From: Liolophura sinensis
Lineage: Eukaryota; Mollusca; Polyplacophora; Chitonida; Chitonidae
DNA length: 64,000 nt
Direction: 5' to 3'
Assembly: GCF_032854445.1 (NCBI RefSeq)
Contig: NC_088300.1
Span: forward strand, 19,201,608-19,265,607
In this document: piece after piece, positions 26,500-39,039 of the stretch
Position numbering within the stretch: the first letter of the stretch is position 1
How the letters are laid out: each line of letters starts with the position of its first letter
The notes under the pieces: model-generated
The model's database searches: none
What the model saw: the letters and a program-made list of their open reading frames with translations, nothing else
What the model was told of the DNA's origin: nothing
Program-made: the position numbers and the translations under genes

Positions 26500-26820
26500 T
26501 GCTTGGGGTTTTACGTCTCGTAGCAATTTTCAGGCATATGACGATGAGGAGTCATTACGTGTGGGTATTCATACTGTCTTCTTATGGCAGGGCTAGTCGA
26601 TGCCGCCAAAGTGTTGTTGCCAAAGACCGCCAAGCATGACACCCCACCGTCACATTATACTGACGCCGGGCCAACTAGTCCTCTTTCATTGCTCTAAGCT
26701 TTCAGTGCTGAGCGCCAAGCAAAGCAGCAACAGGTACTATTTTTAAAGTCTTAGGTATGAAACGATCCGTGGTCTCCCGACTTCGAGGCGGACGCTCTAA
26801 TCATTAGGCCACCCAAGCAA
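26500..26820 (-). repeat. tRNA-derived SINE copy, family S2
   Basis: Reversed, the head is gggtggcctaatgattagag followed by cgtccgcctcgaagtcggga. This keeps the A-box form of a tRNA-derived promoter better than the other copies. The body (ttggcgctcagcactgaaag; tgtcatgcttggcggtctt) and the acgtaaaaccccaagcata end match copies at 10222, 13978 and 21170. Confidence 0.8.
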
Positions 26821-27986
26821 CCCAACACCGTTATTATTCTAATACTAATTTTGCACGATATATAGAGCAAATCAAAAAAGACGCGCATAACAGACTCGAT
26901 GAGTTTTAACTACAAAACGCCTTGTGGACATTTGTACGTAATGAACAAAAGGGGTCTTCTTGTTTTTCTCCAAGTTTGAGAACTATACTGCACATCGCCA
27001 GAGCTTATTGTCGTGCGTTCAAAGTCAGCTCTTGCCGGTTGAATTGGGTGTCAATTTGCTTGTAAACTAGTATGATACACTACAAAGTACGTTAAGAGCA
27101 TGCTGCAATTAATATTTAAGCCCAGACAATTCTGATAATCTTAAGTGTGACAAAAATGTACGCTTGAAGAGAAGTGTATGTTCTGCATCGATCTATATTA
27201 TTTCATATATTATATGATATCTATATTATTTTTCTTTTGTTATTATACCTCTGGGTTAACATCGCATTCCGTTATACAATAGCCGTGTCACCTTGTAACC
27301 CAACAGGTTAAATACCGTTATATTTCCAGTGCTGCATCAGTGAAGTATAATGTAGGCTGCAAGACACCAGAAATGTCACACTGTTGTTGTACAGAAGACA
27401 AGCTCTCTCGCTTCCTCTAAGTTCTGAATGTCAATGGAAGAACCCGCCATTGGGTTTACCGTGCGCATTGCAATCTTTAGAGGACAGAGATAGGCAACGA
27501 TATGTCCAGTACACTCTGATTTGACTTTTGAAAAATTTATTCTGCTTGAATCCATTTGAAGTAGCAGTAATTCTAACTTCCATAGACACGTGATTTGAAC
27601 AAGATAGACAAGAGATGCCAACTGCAATGTGCCAGCTGTAAGATTTCGATAAACCTTGTAGCGTATGCGTGTGGGTCTGCTAAAGGCTAAGAGTCTCTCT
27701 TTATACCTGGCTGCAGGGTTAGCATTTGTAGAACAATCATTGACAGCTAACATTGTCCAGAATCTTCCATAGTACAATATAACATGGCCATTACCTGGTG
27801 TGACGAGCAATTATGAAAGAGCGGAATTGGCAGCAAATGTCAAGATGTGGTATACGACATAAAACGTGTGTTGGTGTGGGAAGGAATTATTGATTGACTT
27901 ATAAATGGACAGGCCCTTTTGGAAGAGGTTAAATATGAAACTGCCCATGGCTTAGATTTAGGTTTTTGTCTTATCATTCATCCTTT
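26821..27986. other. Intergenic DNA, no supported gene
   Basis: A 144-codon open frame on minus (27376-27810) opens with TTG, lacks a recognisable domain and is not flanked by clear splice sites. It is left unannotated. The rest is AT-rich. Confidence 0.5.
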
Positions 27987-28220
27987 ATGATGGCTGATAG
28001 CGGCCCTCCCGAATGGGGACCTCAGCTACCCCGCGGACCATCGTTACCACGCGGGAGACGCGGAAGCCGCGAAGGTCGCGGTTTAATTAAAATTGCGCCC
28101 TCCGCGCCCGTGCTATTCACATGGAACATGCGAAGCACACGGATCCATGTTCAACAAAACCGCACCTCCGCCGAGTCACCTTCAAAAGTGTTCAGAAATG
28201 GACGCTGTCAACCACCTTAA
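27987..28220 (+). CDS. Possible small orphan ORF in a CpG-dense patch
   Basis: An ATG at 27987 opens a 77-codon frame ending at 28220. The product is rich in Pro, Arg, Gly and Ser and matches no family I recognise. What makes it worth listing is its composition. About 28000-28175 is packed with CpG dinucleotides (for example ccgcggaccatcg, acgcgggagacgcggaag, gccctccgcgcccgtg) in a window otherwise poor in CpG. It may equally be a CpG island promoter of an unseen gene, a first exon or an unrelated insertion. Coding status is unproven. Confidence 0.2.
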   Translation: MMADSGPPEWGPQLPRGPSLPRGRRGSREGRGLIKIAPSAPVLFTWNMRSTRIHVQQNRTSAESPSKVFRNGRCQPP

Positions 28221-29289
28221 CCCTTGCTTGTATCCAAAGGGATAAACACTTTGCCATTTTATAAAATTCACTGAAGTACATTTGTAAACTAAGTGACGTA
28301 CCTGGCTAAAGATGGAAGGTTTTCCCAGGGCATTTTGGCTTCCTCTATACCCATAACACTAGCCGCTATCTCATACGTCAACAATTATTGGGTATGGCGT
28401 TAAACTTCCAGCTAAGAAATAAAGTTTCAACAAAAAAAACCAATGTAGAATAATCACTCGTAGCTGAAAATATCTCACAAATGCTATTAGTCTCATGAAT
28501 TCGTGGAATATTGGATGAGACATAGTTAATTGAAAGCTACTTCTTTGTCTCGAAAGGGAATTCAAAACTTTTTAGGACCTGTAAATTGTTACTATTCTAA
28601 GAGCAATATTTTAACCTGTTCACACTAACAAATTGTGGCATAGACATCCTAAAAAATGTTACACTCTTCTTTGGAAATCTTTTTCGGGCATCATGTATAG
28701 TTTACATGATCATCAGTTGAAAGGAAATGTTAAGAAACTTTGGCTAAACAAAACGCATGCGTCGTTGGTAAAATTATTTTAACAATCGAAATCAAATATA
28801 CATCCCGATTTAATTATATAGCCGATCAAAGTACATAAAAATCATAAATTGAAGATTTACACGCACGATGTATTCTCCAGAATGTATGAATTTTGAATTA
28901 AGATAAATTCATACACAAGTATTATTTACTCATGTTGTCTCAGCTGAATGACATCATACTGAGCGAGATGCTCCAATAAAAAATACCGACGATAAAAGGC
29001 TAGGATGGCTTAGCCATTATGACAGTTTCCATGAACAATTTCGTGAACTTCATAGATAACGCACTGCTGGGATCTGAATGTTAGTGTTTAGATATTGGAT
29101 GTTCTAATATATGGATGTCCAGTGCAGAAAAAAAGAAAACGAAGGCAGCATATATGTACGCTAAATATTAGCAATCGGATTTCTATTTCACTTCTTGCAC
29201 TCTCGCTAGCCTAAGTGTTTAGAAAACATCGGTTCAGACCAAGGGTCCTGCATCCACAAGTGATCATATTAATTATCTACTGCTTACTA
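28221..29289. other. Intergenic DNA, no gene seen
   Basis: AT-rich, with no recognisable coding or RNA feature. Confidence 0.5.
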
Positions 29290-29440
29290 TTTATTTATTT
29301 ATTTCATTGCTGTTTTACGCCGTACATTTCAGGAATATTTAAGTTTATAGTTAGAAGCTATCTGATGTGAAGCATGTAATTACCAACTGTTCAGTACTCA
29401 AGAATATTTCACTCATACGACGGCGGCGAGCATTATGCCT
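29290..29440 (-). repeat. SINE fragments, family S1 (mosaic)
   Basis: A tttatttatttattt run is followed by gctgttttacgccgtac, then after a gap by cagtactcaagaatatttca and tcatacgacggcggcgagca. The tail region therefore appears twice, as if one fragment inserted next to another or suffered an internal rearrangement. Confidence 0.6.
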
Positions 29441-29479
29441 TGGGGACAATAAGCGGTCGACTATATACACTCGTGATTG

Positions 29480-29640
29480 CGCAGTTTAACCTTGTTTGAG
29501 GACCACTTGGCTTCCACCAACAGCGTGTGCATATGGCTTTTGCATGTCATTCCGGTTTACCCCGCCCATAAAATTGGTCGCCACCGTATAATGGAAATGT
29601 TTTTGGCGTATGGCGTTAAACAACAATAAATTAAACAAAC
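29480..29640 (+). repeat. SINE 3' fragment, family S3
   Basis: It has ccggtttaccccgcccataa followed by aattggtcgccacc, ggcgtatggcgttaaacaac and an aataaattaaacaaaca tail. This matches the 3' half of the better preserved copy at 34940-35245. Confidence 0.6.
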
Positions 29641-31984
29641 AAATCATTGGCGAATAAACTTACCAACAAACACATACCTGAAACAAATTTTCTCAAGGAA
29701 GTGATACGATAGGGATTTCCCAATGAGACCAACTATTGGTAATGTGGGCGGGTTTTTTTAACTTCTTTTTTTTAAAACTACAGCCGGTAATCTCTGTAGA
29801 CGTTATACAGCTACTTGCAGAGGTTGTCAGTCTTAGTCTCATCTCCAGTGGCTGTTATTGGAAATTTACCCGTTATCTGGTCTTGTTTCTAAAGCATGTA
29901 CACTCTTAATGGATTGCTAGCATGTCGACAAAGCTGTTGGAGATTGTGTATAGTTGAGTGTCAACCTAAGCCGGACTGTAATACTGTTCAATCTCAGCGC
30001 TAATACACGGCTGCACGGAAGCCTGTTCCACCCTAATATTAAGTAATTATCTCCTACTACTTCAGGTTAAATTTCGCCTCCACCACTCCTCTGCGCTGAA
30101 GCGCACATTTGTCATGAAGGAGACGGGAATACACCATTGCTATGCATTAATACATTCAAGTAATATATTTATGAAATATTTTCTCGATGAAAACCTAATC
30201 GATATAACCACCACAAAAAAGATATATTTGGATGCCCTACATAGCAACCGATCGTTTAATATACCTGTATAAAATCCCACATGCAAGGCCTTGAGACTTA
30301 ATTCGCGTGAACCTTTATAGGGCTGATTTCACTAGGAAGGGTGGGGGCCCGACTGAAGTGTTGCAATATGACACACTTGAGACACATGGCCTCATACACT
30401 GTTTGTCCGATGCCTCGCTGTGGTACCCGTCATCTAATTCGGCCGATGTCTTTAGTGGGGACATCCCAGTGTGAGTATATACAGCCCCTTGGAGGAGCCG
30501 ATCGAGTATCGATCAGACTTTGATTGCCTTGTGTCTCCGTCACCATTCATTGGCAGTGACAAATTCTATTAGCTCTGGTTTTGGCCACCTACCCATTATA
30601 AAGCTATTTATTATGAAGGAGAGTTGAGCTTGCGGGTAGAACGGGGCTTAATCTCATCCCGTGTCTGATGTATCTATGTGATGCTGCTTGGTATTGTATA
30701 TGCTCCATGTAGCCTCTACATCTATATTCAAGACACGTCCCCAGCAAATTAGTTTCTCTTTACCATCTATATCCATATTAGTACCAAACCTGTGGCCCAA
30801 ATCTGCACAAAAATATTAACATCGGAAAGGATTCTGGAATTTAACATCTTTGCGAAATTGCGACATTTTTTTGATATTTTGCGAGCAAATAAAATAATCC
30901 GTTATTGATAAGCCGTTCAGTGTGTGTGTTTGTGATCGGTCGGTGGGTCGGTAAAATGTAACAGAACACATTTTCAAGAGTATGTATACTTGGCGCCTAT
31001 ATGTACAACATAACAGACTCTACACTGTTGTTGCAAATAAAGTAGAATATTTCTGAAATCAATTTTCATCATTTTGAAAAAAGAAACAAAAATCCAGAAA
31101 ATACCTGACTAGCGTTTGAGCAGAATTTGAAATCCATCAAACCTGTCCTATCTTTGCTTCATGTATGAGGACAAATGGATAATTTCCTGGTAAGCAGGAA
31201 CAAAGACTAATGGATCTCGTGTTTCGCCCCAGGGTGACTGTGCTGTGCGGAGACTTTTTTCATATATATCCCCATGGATGTCACGAGTGACAAACAGATA
31301 AAAATTTAATGACGTAATGATTCAAAAATATAGCCAAGTTGGTCATGTTGAACAAGACTTGAACCCGCATATAGTTGTGATCACATATAGCTCGGAAACA
31401 CACGACTGACTGCAAATAAAACAAACATAAATCTGCATAAGAGGCCTTCACTTAGTACGCGCCTTTGATATATGTCAAAGAATGTAGGCGCCAGGCCGCC
31501 GTTACTGTCAACTGTAATTACTGTATAGCACTGATTACATTTACCATATGTTGTAGTTGCAGTGCGATCTTTCACGGAAAATGAAACTACCATTTTCAAT
31601 GAGCATAGTTGCCTGTCACCTGCAAACATCACAGGCGAGGAGAGAACATAGCATTTGAAATACCGTTTTGTAGAGCATTACACCGCTTTCACAATGTCAA
31701 CCAGTCGACCACATGTTGTCTGTCAGTGTCACAGCTCACATCGCGCCGCAACACCTTCCTAGGTGATGTAAAACCATAAAAGCGAAACAACGGACGTTCA
31801 TTGCACGCCATAATACATGAACACATTAACTTATTTAATTCAGAGCCAATAAATGTTCTTTGGCCTTTACAATGCTTTTCAAAGTTTGTGTGGGGCCTCC
31901 GGGCATGGTAGAGTAGCCAGGGAAGCACAATGCCACAGGGGTCTCCAAACAGTGCAATTGCCGTAAGTTTATTTCATGCTGGCT
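29641..31984. other. Intergenic DNA, no gene seen
   Basis: About 2.3 kb with no recognisable gene. All frames are short. A g/t-rich stretch (gtgtgtgtttgtgatcggtc) lies near 30920. Confidence 0.5.
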
Positions 31985-32110
31985 CTCTCTCCAGTGGTAC
32001 GTGGGTGAGTCTGGTACCAACTTGAGGATGGTCATGAGTTTCCCTCGGCCGCATTCCAGTAAATGTCCTTGAGTATGGCGTAGAACAGCAATCAAATAAA
32101 CAGTAAATAA
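31985..32110 (+). repeat. SINE fragment, family S1 (degraded)
   Basis: It has ggtacgtgggtgagtctgg, gtcatgagtttccctcggcc, ccttgagtatggcgtagaac and a caatcaaataaacagtaaat tail, in the same order as the 3' half of family S1 read on its own strand. Confidence 0.55.
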
Positions 32111-33791
32111 ACTTTATTTGGGATAATTTATCTATGCACATAAATATTGGATTCATTGTTTTCTTTTCTTTTAAAGTGAAACATATAGGTTGCATTTTAA
32201 CTGAATTGAATTTAACTGATCATTTACATTGACGAAGACTGAATCAGTTATTCTCTTGGTATGGTCACGATAGAATATTTGGCATGGCTCTGACCTTGAC
32301 CTTGAAGCTATTGTAAGTATGTTTCCATCCGTGTGCCGGAATTCTCCAATGACCCCAAATAAATAAATAAAAATCAAAACCGGGAACAGTCGACTTTAGC
32401 TTCAGGGTATCTTCCATAAGATTAAGAATTGAGGGTAACATGAGTGGTGAACAAATAAGGCATCAACTTCACAGTGTTCTCGTTTATCCACAAAATTGTT
32501 ATGTTAAAAAGTATGAAGGTCTTGCGTGATGACCGTATATTTTAGAAAAGCAGCCAACTAGTATTTTTATTGACACATATCCGATATCATCTATTTGTGT
32601 TCCTTTTAATGACGGCGTTTCCCTTCCATTCCTTATTGAAAACGGTATCTCATTTCGTTGTCATCGGTTGTCTTAGAAGTTCCTTAAAGGTGTTAACAAA
32701 CAATTCCCCACATGTCTGACCTATTCCTATCAAGATGTCCTTCGCCATATGGTTCATTTGACAAAGCACTGATGCTGTATACGAGAGTAAGTTGTCCGCA
32801 AAACACTAGAGCTAGCGTAAACCGTCTTTATTTCAGTATTACAGCTATCCTCTTTGTGTACATTTCACATCCATCGGAAGCCGCCTCTACATCTTTTCCC
32901 CAAGCAATATCCGCGAACTGCTAAATCTGGTCCGTTGATAGACAGCAATATGAGGTTAAGATCGCGGCTTTATGTTTCTATATTTATCTATTATTCATGC
33001 TTGTGAACCAGAGCGCTCGCATTAACGACCCCTGCTGTAATAACTCGACTCCTGCAGGAGGCTAGCGGGATGCTAGCATCTTACCGCAAGCGGGTGAGAT
33101 ACGCTTTCGGTATCACAATACCCATTACTGGTAGATCTTCACATCTGAAGCTGCAGCAACATAAGCAACAATCATATTTTCAAGGTAAAAACTGAAAGAA
33201 AAGCGTCTCTTAAATTTGTCATAATGACAGTAGATCGTCGTTCATCTTTGTTGATGTGACCTTCACCTCCGCGCTGTATGACCGGAACAGTCTCCAACCG
33301 GAAATGACGTTTAGAAGGGTTAATAACGGTTATTTACCTCTGAACGGAAATCATACGTCAGCTGAATAGATCAAGTGGTCATGTTGGCCAATGTTCCTGT
33401 CAACTCCAAAGATGATAAACACGTCTATAAAATATGAATCATGAACCTAGATGCGTACAAAATTCCCAACTTTCATTACTCTCTAACATCGTTGCTGAAG
33501 TTACCATGTTCGTTATTGGTAGATAATACTTCAGAATATAACCACGTTGTTTATCCCAAGCTGTGGTACGCATATACGCTGCCATTATCACGTTATGAGA
33601 TTTCTTGGTTGCATCTCAGCTATTTGTTGTATAGGAGGCCAAACGTGTATCAGTCGTATAAAGTAAATGATTGGAGATAGGCTATAACATGTACTATTCA
33701 TATCCTTGGAACGTTTTTCAGAACCTTCACTGACTGTGAGAAAGTATCAAATGCACGACATTTGTTTAAGCCCAGTGCGTTTATTGGATTG
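32111..33791. other. Intergenic DNA, no gene seen
   Basis: No recognisable gene. The open frames at 32712-32924 and 33441-33680 are short, without domains or neighbouring splice signals that I can defend. Confidence 0.5.
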
Positions 33792-33930
33792 ATATTTTAC
33801 GCCATACTCAAGCATATTTCACTTATACGACGGCAGCCAGCATTTCGGTGGGAGGAAACTGGGAAGACCCTGGAGGAAACACACGACCACCCGTAGGTTG
33901 CGGACAGACCTTCTCACGTACGGCCGGAGA
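33792..33930 (-). repeat. SINE copy, family S1 (5'-truncated)
   Basis: On the + strand it reads ttttacgccatactcaagca, then atttcacttatacgacggca, gccagcatttcggtgggagg and cggacagaccttctcacgta. The open frame at 33848-34192 starts inside it and is considered spurious. Confidence 0.7.
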
Positions 33931-34939
33931 GGACGCCAGCAGGTTTTGTATCAAGAAAACTGGCAACGTGCGTGGGACCTATACATGCATTGGTCAGAAC
34001 AATGGTCCGTTCAGTACAAACGAGAGTCGCCATTGTGCGGGGAAAACGTATCCGATTATGGCCGGATTACAAAAAGATCACAGAATCAAAACAAAAAAGT
34101 TAGCGAACACCTGTTACTATACTGCTGACATGCTGAAAGCTCTAACAGATCTGTGTTTCATTAGGGTTTTTACCAGCCAGACACAACTATGATCATCAGT
34201 GCGGGTTATAGTAGGACTTTTACTCCATCATCCCCATTGTTTCCCACTGAATCAAACAGCATGACAAAAATCGAAACTCAAAAAGGAAGTTAACTAAGTT
34301 ACTTGAAGTTCAAAAGTGCACCTATTTGTAAACACCCATACTTCCCTCGTTGATCTCACACACTACCCGATGTCCTCATGCACGGGCCTACCGTTCCCTC
34401 AAGCACAGACTATTGTTCACCCGGCTGTTTGGCGTTGGTATGACAGTGTGGTCTAGCGATCCCGGGAATGTCACCTTGTTGTCCTCAGCCATTTCACACC
34501 ATTGACTAGTTGCGGCCTGCGTTTTAAAACTAGTGACCTGAAAAATGCAAAACTAGTCACTGAGCGTCAGATGAAGTGAAAATCTAAAAAGAAAATACTA
34601 ATATGTATGCATATGTCAGACATCTGACCTATTTATGTATTGTCCATCATGTGTGTCGGTGATTGAAACGAGTTCTATCAACATTACATCAAATGCTCCA
34701 ATTGATATTAGAAGTTTGGATCAGAAATAGTCGACTCAGAGTGGTTTAGGTACGAGCGATCTCTGAGGTGTCGATTATTTCAAGGTAGGTGTAAAGACAG
34801 AAAGTAAAAGACGAAGGTGACACTGGCCCTCAAGGAACTCGCCTTCTGTAATAGACAGTCAAATTTGTCAAATTTTGAAGAAGAGTAAGAAAAATATGAA
34901 GCATTTAATGTCTTAATTCTACGATTTAATCTAGTCAAG
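33931..34939. other. Intergenic DNA, no gene seen
   Basis: No recognisable coding or RNA gene. It separates two SINE copies. Confidence 0.5.
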
Positions 34940-35245
34940 TTGGAGGAGCGGGTCACGGTTTAGTGGTTAGAGGCACTTGCATTTGAATCTCTATGACACA
35001 AGAGGTGCGGGTTCAAACCCGATCTTGGACAGAGAACTCTCGCTGTTTGTCGACGGCGCTCATCTAAACAATTGCACAGTCTTGTGTTCGTTGATAAGCA
35101 CTTATACTCCATCGATGTGGTGTGCGTATCTATGTCACATATGCAAGGGAAAGTTCGTCAGTAAATTGCGTAAGTTCTGTGGCTAACACCTGGCACACCG
35201 GTTTCCTCCGCCCATAAAAACTGACCGCCATAGTGTAAGCAAAAA
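34940..35245 (+). repeat. tRNA-derived SINE, family S3, with A and B boxes
   Basis: The head reads cacggtttagtggttagagg (A-box-like) and then gcgggttcaaacccgatctt, which contains a near-canonical B box (ggttcaaaccc). The loop between them is longer than in a tRNA gene. There is no acceptor-stem pairing, so this is a SINE head rather than a functional tRNA. The 3' part has ggcacaccggtttcctccgc and cataaaaactgaccgccata. A decayed relative lies in PGGHG intron 1 (42185-42420). Confidence 0.7.
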
Positions 35246-35516
35246 ATTGCGAAAGAACCTGGCCAAACATTTGTCTCTTTGATGAAACTTTTATAGATTT
35301 CTTTTTCATTCTTCTTGCCCCACGCTTTCGAGAAAAAGCTTTGGGACATGATACAGATTAAGTTTGTCCGTCTGTCCATCCTTCCGCCTGTTTTGATCAA
35401 ATTTTGTCTGCAGATTCTTTGTGTCTCCTCTCAGATCAAGTTATAAATCGATGCAAGGTATAAATTCTCTAAATTGGCTTGTTTTGGCATTGTTTTAATT
35501 TTTCGCAGATCGCGCC

Positions 35517-37677
35517 ATGGGGATTTTACGATTGGGCGAGGATTACCAGAGAACGCTGATCCAGGCGTTACTATCAAATCGAAATGACGGCACGTTTTGT
35601 GATGTGGAGATAACCGTCGGTGGTCACGTGATCTATGCCCATAAGGCCATTCTGGCAGCCTGTAGTCCATTCTTCAGAACCATGTTCCATTCGGACTTCA
35701 GAGAAGGAAACCAAATCATGACGGCTGTTGACCTAACAGAAGCTCTGCAGGATCACGAGGTGGTGGATCGGGTAATCACGTCATTCTACACTGGTACATT
35801 GTCCATAACCCCCGACAATATGTGCGACACTTACGGCGTGTGCTCGTACCTGGTCTGTGACCAGGCACGGAGCATGTGCATGGAGTACATCCAGAGCCAC
35901 CTGAACGTGGAGACGGCCATGGCCGCGTGGTGCAATTACGGATAACCAAGACGACATGAACGGACAGCTTCACTCAGGCGCGCTTGCATCGTCAAAAACC
36001 GATTTCACGATTACATTATATTCAGGATGACGCATTAGAGCTTATTTCCGAACCTCAGTTACGATTCTTGTCAAAGACGGGTTGTTGTGTCACTGCAGCC
36101 CCAAACAGAAGCTCACGTTCCTTCTCAGATGGCTGTGTTTCCAAGGTGAAGAAAAAACTTCGGCTTTCGTCGAAGTTCTTGCCCAAGTTGAACTTCCGCT
36201 AGTAACTAACCCCAGCGAGACGCTGTCTTTGGTGGCATATACACTGTCTGCAGAGGGCTTTCAAGAAAAGGAAAAATCTTTCGCCCTTGGCGCTGTCGAA
36301 AAATTCATCAGTAAAGTGTCCACAGAGAACACAAACGGAAGGAAGACAAGTCAGGTATCTGTGGATGAGGCGGAGATGCCATCGGGCTGGGAGCCCCAGG
36401 ATGACTGGTCTCTTGATCTGTTGTCACATCATCTCCCCAACATTCCGGTCACCGGAACAACTGAGGACGCCATCATTGTCTTGTCACCACGATATGACGA
36501 AGAGGTGATGAGGTCCGGCGCAAAACTCTGCAGACCTGATGAAAAGGCGAACGTGGAACTCAAGATTTGTGCGTACTTGTTAAACTCCCGTCTGTGGATT
36601 GATCTGGGCAATGCCGATATTCCTGCAGACGATAGCGGCATTCCTATTGACGTCTGCAAATTTGAGATGACCGTCTGTAAGGACTTTCTTTACCTTCATA
36701 ACAATGGCCGTGACCTGTATCGCCTCTCCCTCACAACCAAGGAATGGGAAATCATTAATCCCACTTACGCTGAAGAGGGAAAAATATTGGGGATATTTTC
36801 GGCCGACGTTGGAGGAACATTGTTCTTTATAATAATACGAGACATTGAGAGTAAAGAGATAACGTATGACTCCCGCGGCCAGGCGCGAATCCGTTGGGAT
36901 ATCCAAACAATGGTATCCCTCTGGGTGGTAGACTCTGACGATGACTCTCTAACGGAAGTCCTCGACTGTCCGGACGAACTTATCCCTGACAATGGAATCA
37001 CCTTCGGGCCATGTTTTAATCACGATGGTTTCATCTTCCTTCAAATGAAGACAGACGCTCTGAGCATAGAACAACATGGCTGCCTGAAATTCGACCCCTC
37101 GGCGTCGGAAGTGACCTTTGAACCGTTTGTGAGCGGGACAGATCGGTGTCAGTTCGGCGCTTGGGGCTTCATGAGGAATTACCGACCCCCAAAGATGGAC
37201 GCCACAATGACCATCACAAAAGGAGACTGGGTATATTTGTTCTCCAAAGAAAAAAATGTCTTCCAGCGAATGAAACAAGATTGTGAAGAATGGCACCTCG
37301 AGAAAGAGAGTATAACTTTCCCAGAAGACTTTTATAGAAATACAACGCATGCGTACAACGTCACTCTGCGACAGTCCCTTCCGGTCTATTTTGACGTGGC
37401 TCTGGGTAGCAGCCTTTTCCGGTTCATTAATACTGATCGCAGAAACACGTGCGGGAAACTTTTAGAAGTGAGCATCGCAAAACCTTATGTTATCAAAGAA
37501 CACACACCGCCATCTTGTGACGCCGTTATCGGCGCTTCCTATGCGGCCATCCAGGTGAAGCCTGAAGACGAGCTGACCCTGGCCCGGTTTGAGTACGTTG
37601 AGGTGGATGAGAGAAGGTCTGTTGATCCAGATAAAGAGAGTATGTATCAGAAATCACACGCAGAGCTTCCCAGGTGA
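35517..37677 (+). pseudogene. BTB/BACK kelch-like gene with interrupted frame
   Basis: A strong splice acceptor (ttttaatttttcgcag) ends at 35508, so a 5' non-coding exon is likely. The ATG at 35517 opens 142 codons with a typical BTB domain (TFCDVEI, then AHKAILAACSPFFRTMF). In-frame TAA falls at 35943-35945. Resemblance to a BACK domain continues beyond it in the same frame to about 36024, then in the frame shifted by one base to about 36078, then in the third frame, which stays open to TGA at 37677 (about 530 codons). That last part begins with the end of BACK (KLTFLLRWLC) and continues as a weakly kelch-like region. BTB-BACK-kelch proteins usually act as substrate adaptors for CUL3 ubiquitin ligases. 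The lesions suggest either a recent pseudogene or sequence errors, since the flanking 2 kb is intact. An AATAAA follows at 37739. Confidence 0.7.
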
Positions 37678-37738
37678 AGCAAGACGCCAATGTTGCTTTG
37701 GTGACACGAAACAACCACATCTTCTCAGCTGCTCTGAC

Positions 37739-37744
37739 AATAAA
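37739..37744 (+). terminator. Poly(A) signal AATAAA after the BTB gene
   Basis: Canonical hexamer 62 bases beyond the stop codon of the long kelch-like frame. This spacing is ordinary for a short 3' UTR and supports the proposed end of the gene. Confidence 0.5.
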
Positions 37745-37799
37745 CTTATACGCCTACCAAAATGGAAGAATGGAATTAAAACCATTATATGCATTCGGG

Positions 37800-38155
37800 G
37801 TTTTTAGGGACGTTTATCGTTTTAATATATGAAAAATAGAAAGAAGAACGGTAGTCATTGGATGCTGTGGAAAAATGATTGAATTTATTTCTGTCTTTGT
37901 TATGATGTTTTCTACGCAAACTAATTGCGCATTCCTTATTCATGGTCATTTCAGCTTAAACCTTAGTGCAGTATAAGGCATCCTATTAATGAGGTATATC
38001 AGATACCAATTAAATTAAATCTGGATGAATGGAAATAATTACATGCATTCAGCACGCAGTAACTGTAGCTCAAGTGGACTACAAATTTGCTCTGCACATT
38101 TGCGCATATTTGTGATGGCAAAAAACAATTAAATCATGAAACGTGTTGCTGGCGA
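37800..38155. other. Intergenic DNA, no gene seen
   Basis: AT-rich sequence downstream of the BTB gene with no further coding signal. Confidence 0.5.
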
Positions 38156-38207
<52 letters not shown>

Positions 38208-38222
38208 GAATGAGCATATATA

Positions 38223-38274
<52 letters not shown>
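38156..38274. repeat. (TA)n microsatellite, two blocks
   Basis: About 48 bases of TA dinucleotide, then aaaggaatgagca, then about 57 more bases of TA with one phase slip (tattata). Long TA runs can form cruciforms and are prone to length change. The true length in the organism may differ from this assembly. Confidence 0.95.
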
Positions 38275-38277
<3 letters not shown>

Positions 38278-39039
38278 CACTGATATCAATTCATCCTGAT
38301 GAAATTAAATCAGCTTGGCACTGTAAAGACGTTTGAAGGTGTCGTCTGCTCATTCCTTTGTGAGTCGTTATCAGGCTAGAATTAAGATCGTCTTTTTCAC
38401 ATTACTTTGTCGTCTATCGGGCCGTATCAAGTTGAATGTTATTATTTGTATCTATGAGAACAAATGTATAATAAACGTTTACACTTATATACATGTAGAA
38501 TGATTACGATAGACTTTCTTTAGGACAAGCAATATCGTCTACTCTATGTCAAACACTGATCGTATAATGACATATACCTGTAGTCGTTTGACGTGGGAGC
38601 ATTGAGGTGAAAATAAAATCTTAGGTTGACTTAGGCTTCTTGAAGTTCGTTGCAAGGATATCACGTCCAATCCACCACGCAGTACTGTATACAAATTCTG
38701 TTCGCTCTATCGGTACATCACATGCGGAATAATTCGTGAGTTTTTGCTCCTGCGTGTCTTGTACTCCGAACATCTATGTTTCCGCTATATTTGTAAAAAA
38801 TAAATCACCATCATAATGACCACCATAAAATAATTGAGTTCTACATTCTTAAGTAAGTTAAACCATAATCCTATCTATTCAATGATTGATATTAATTAAG
38901 CCTATGTTCATCGGAAATAAAGTGTGGATGTTATGTGTTTGCCTGATACTTAAAAAATATTTCGCATTGAATGATTTTATAAACTGCATTGTTTTGTTTT
39001 GTAGTTTGCTTATAACCTTACTATAAATTTATTTATTTA
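38275..39039. other. Intergenic DNA, no gene seen
   Basis: No recognisable coding or RNA feature. Confidence 0.5.

Noticed and set aside
27376..27810. 144-codon frame on minus
   Set aside because: Opens with TTG; no family resemblance or defensible splice sites. It could be a lost exon but cannot be supported.
33848..34192. 114-codon frame on +
   Set aside because: Starts inside a SINE copy and shows no domain.
34950..35030. Functional tRNA gene
   Set aside because: A and B boxes are present, but there is no acceptor-stem pairing and the body continues into SINE sequence.
38087..38299. 70-codon frame rich in Tyr and Ile
   Set aside because: Translation of the TA microsatellite.
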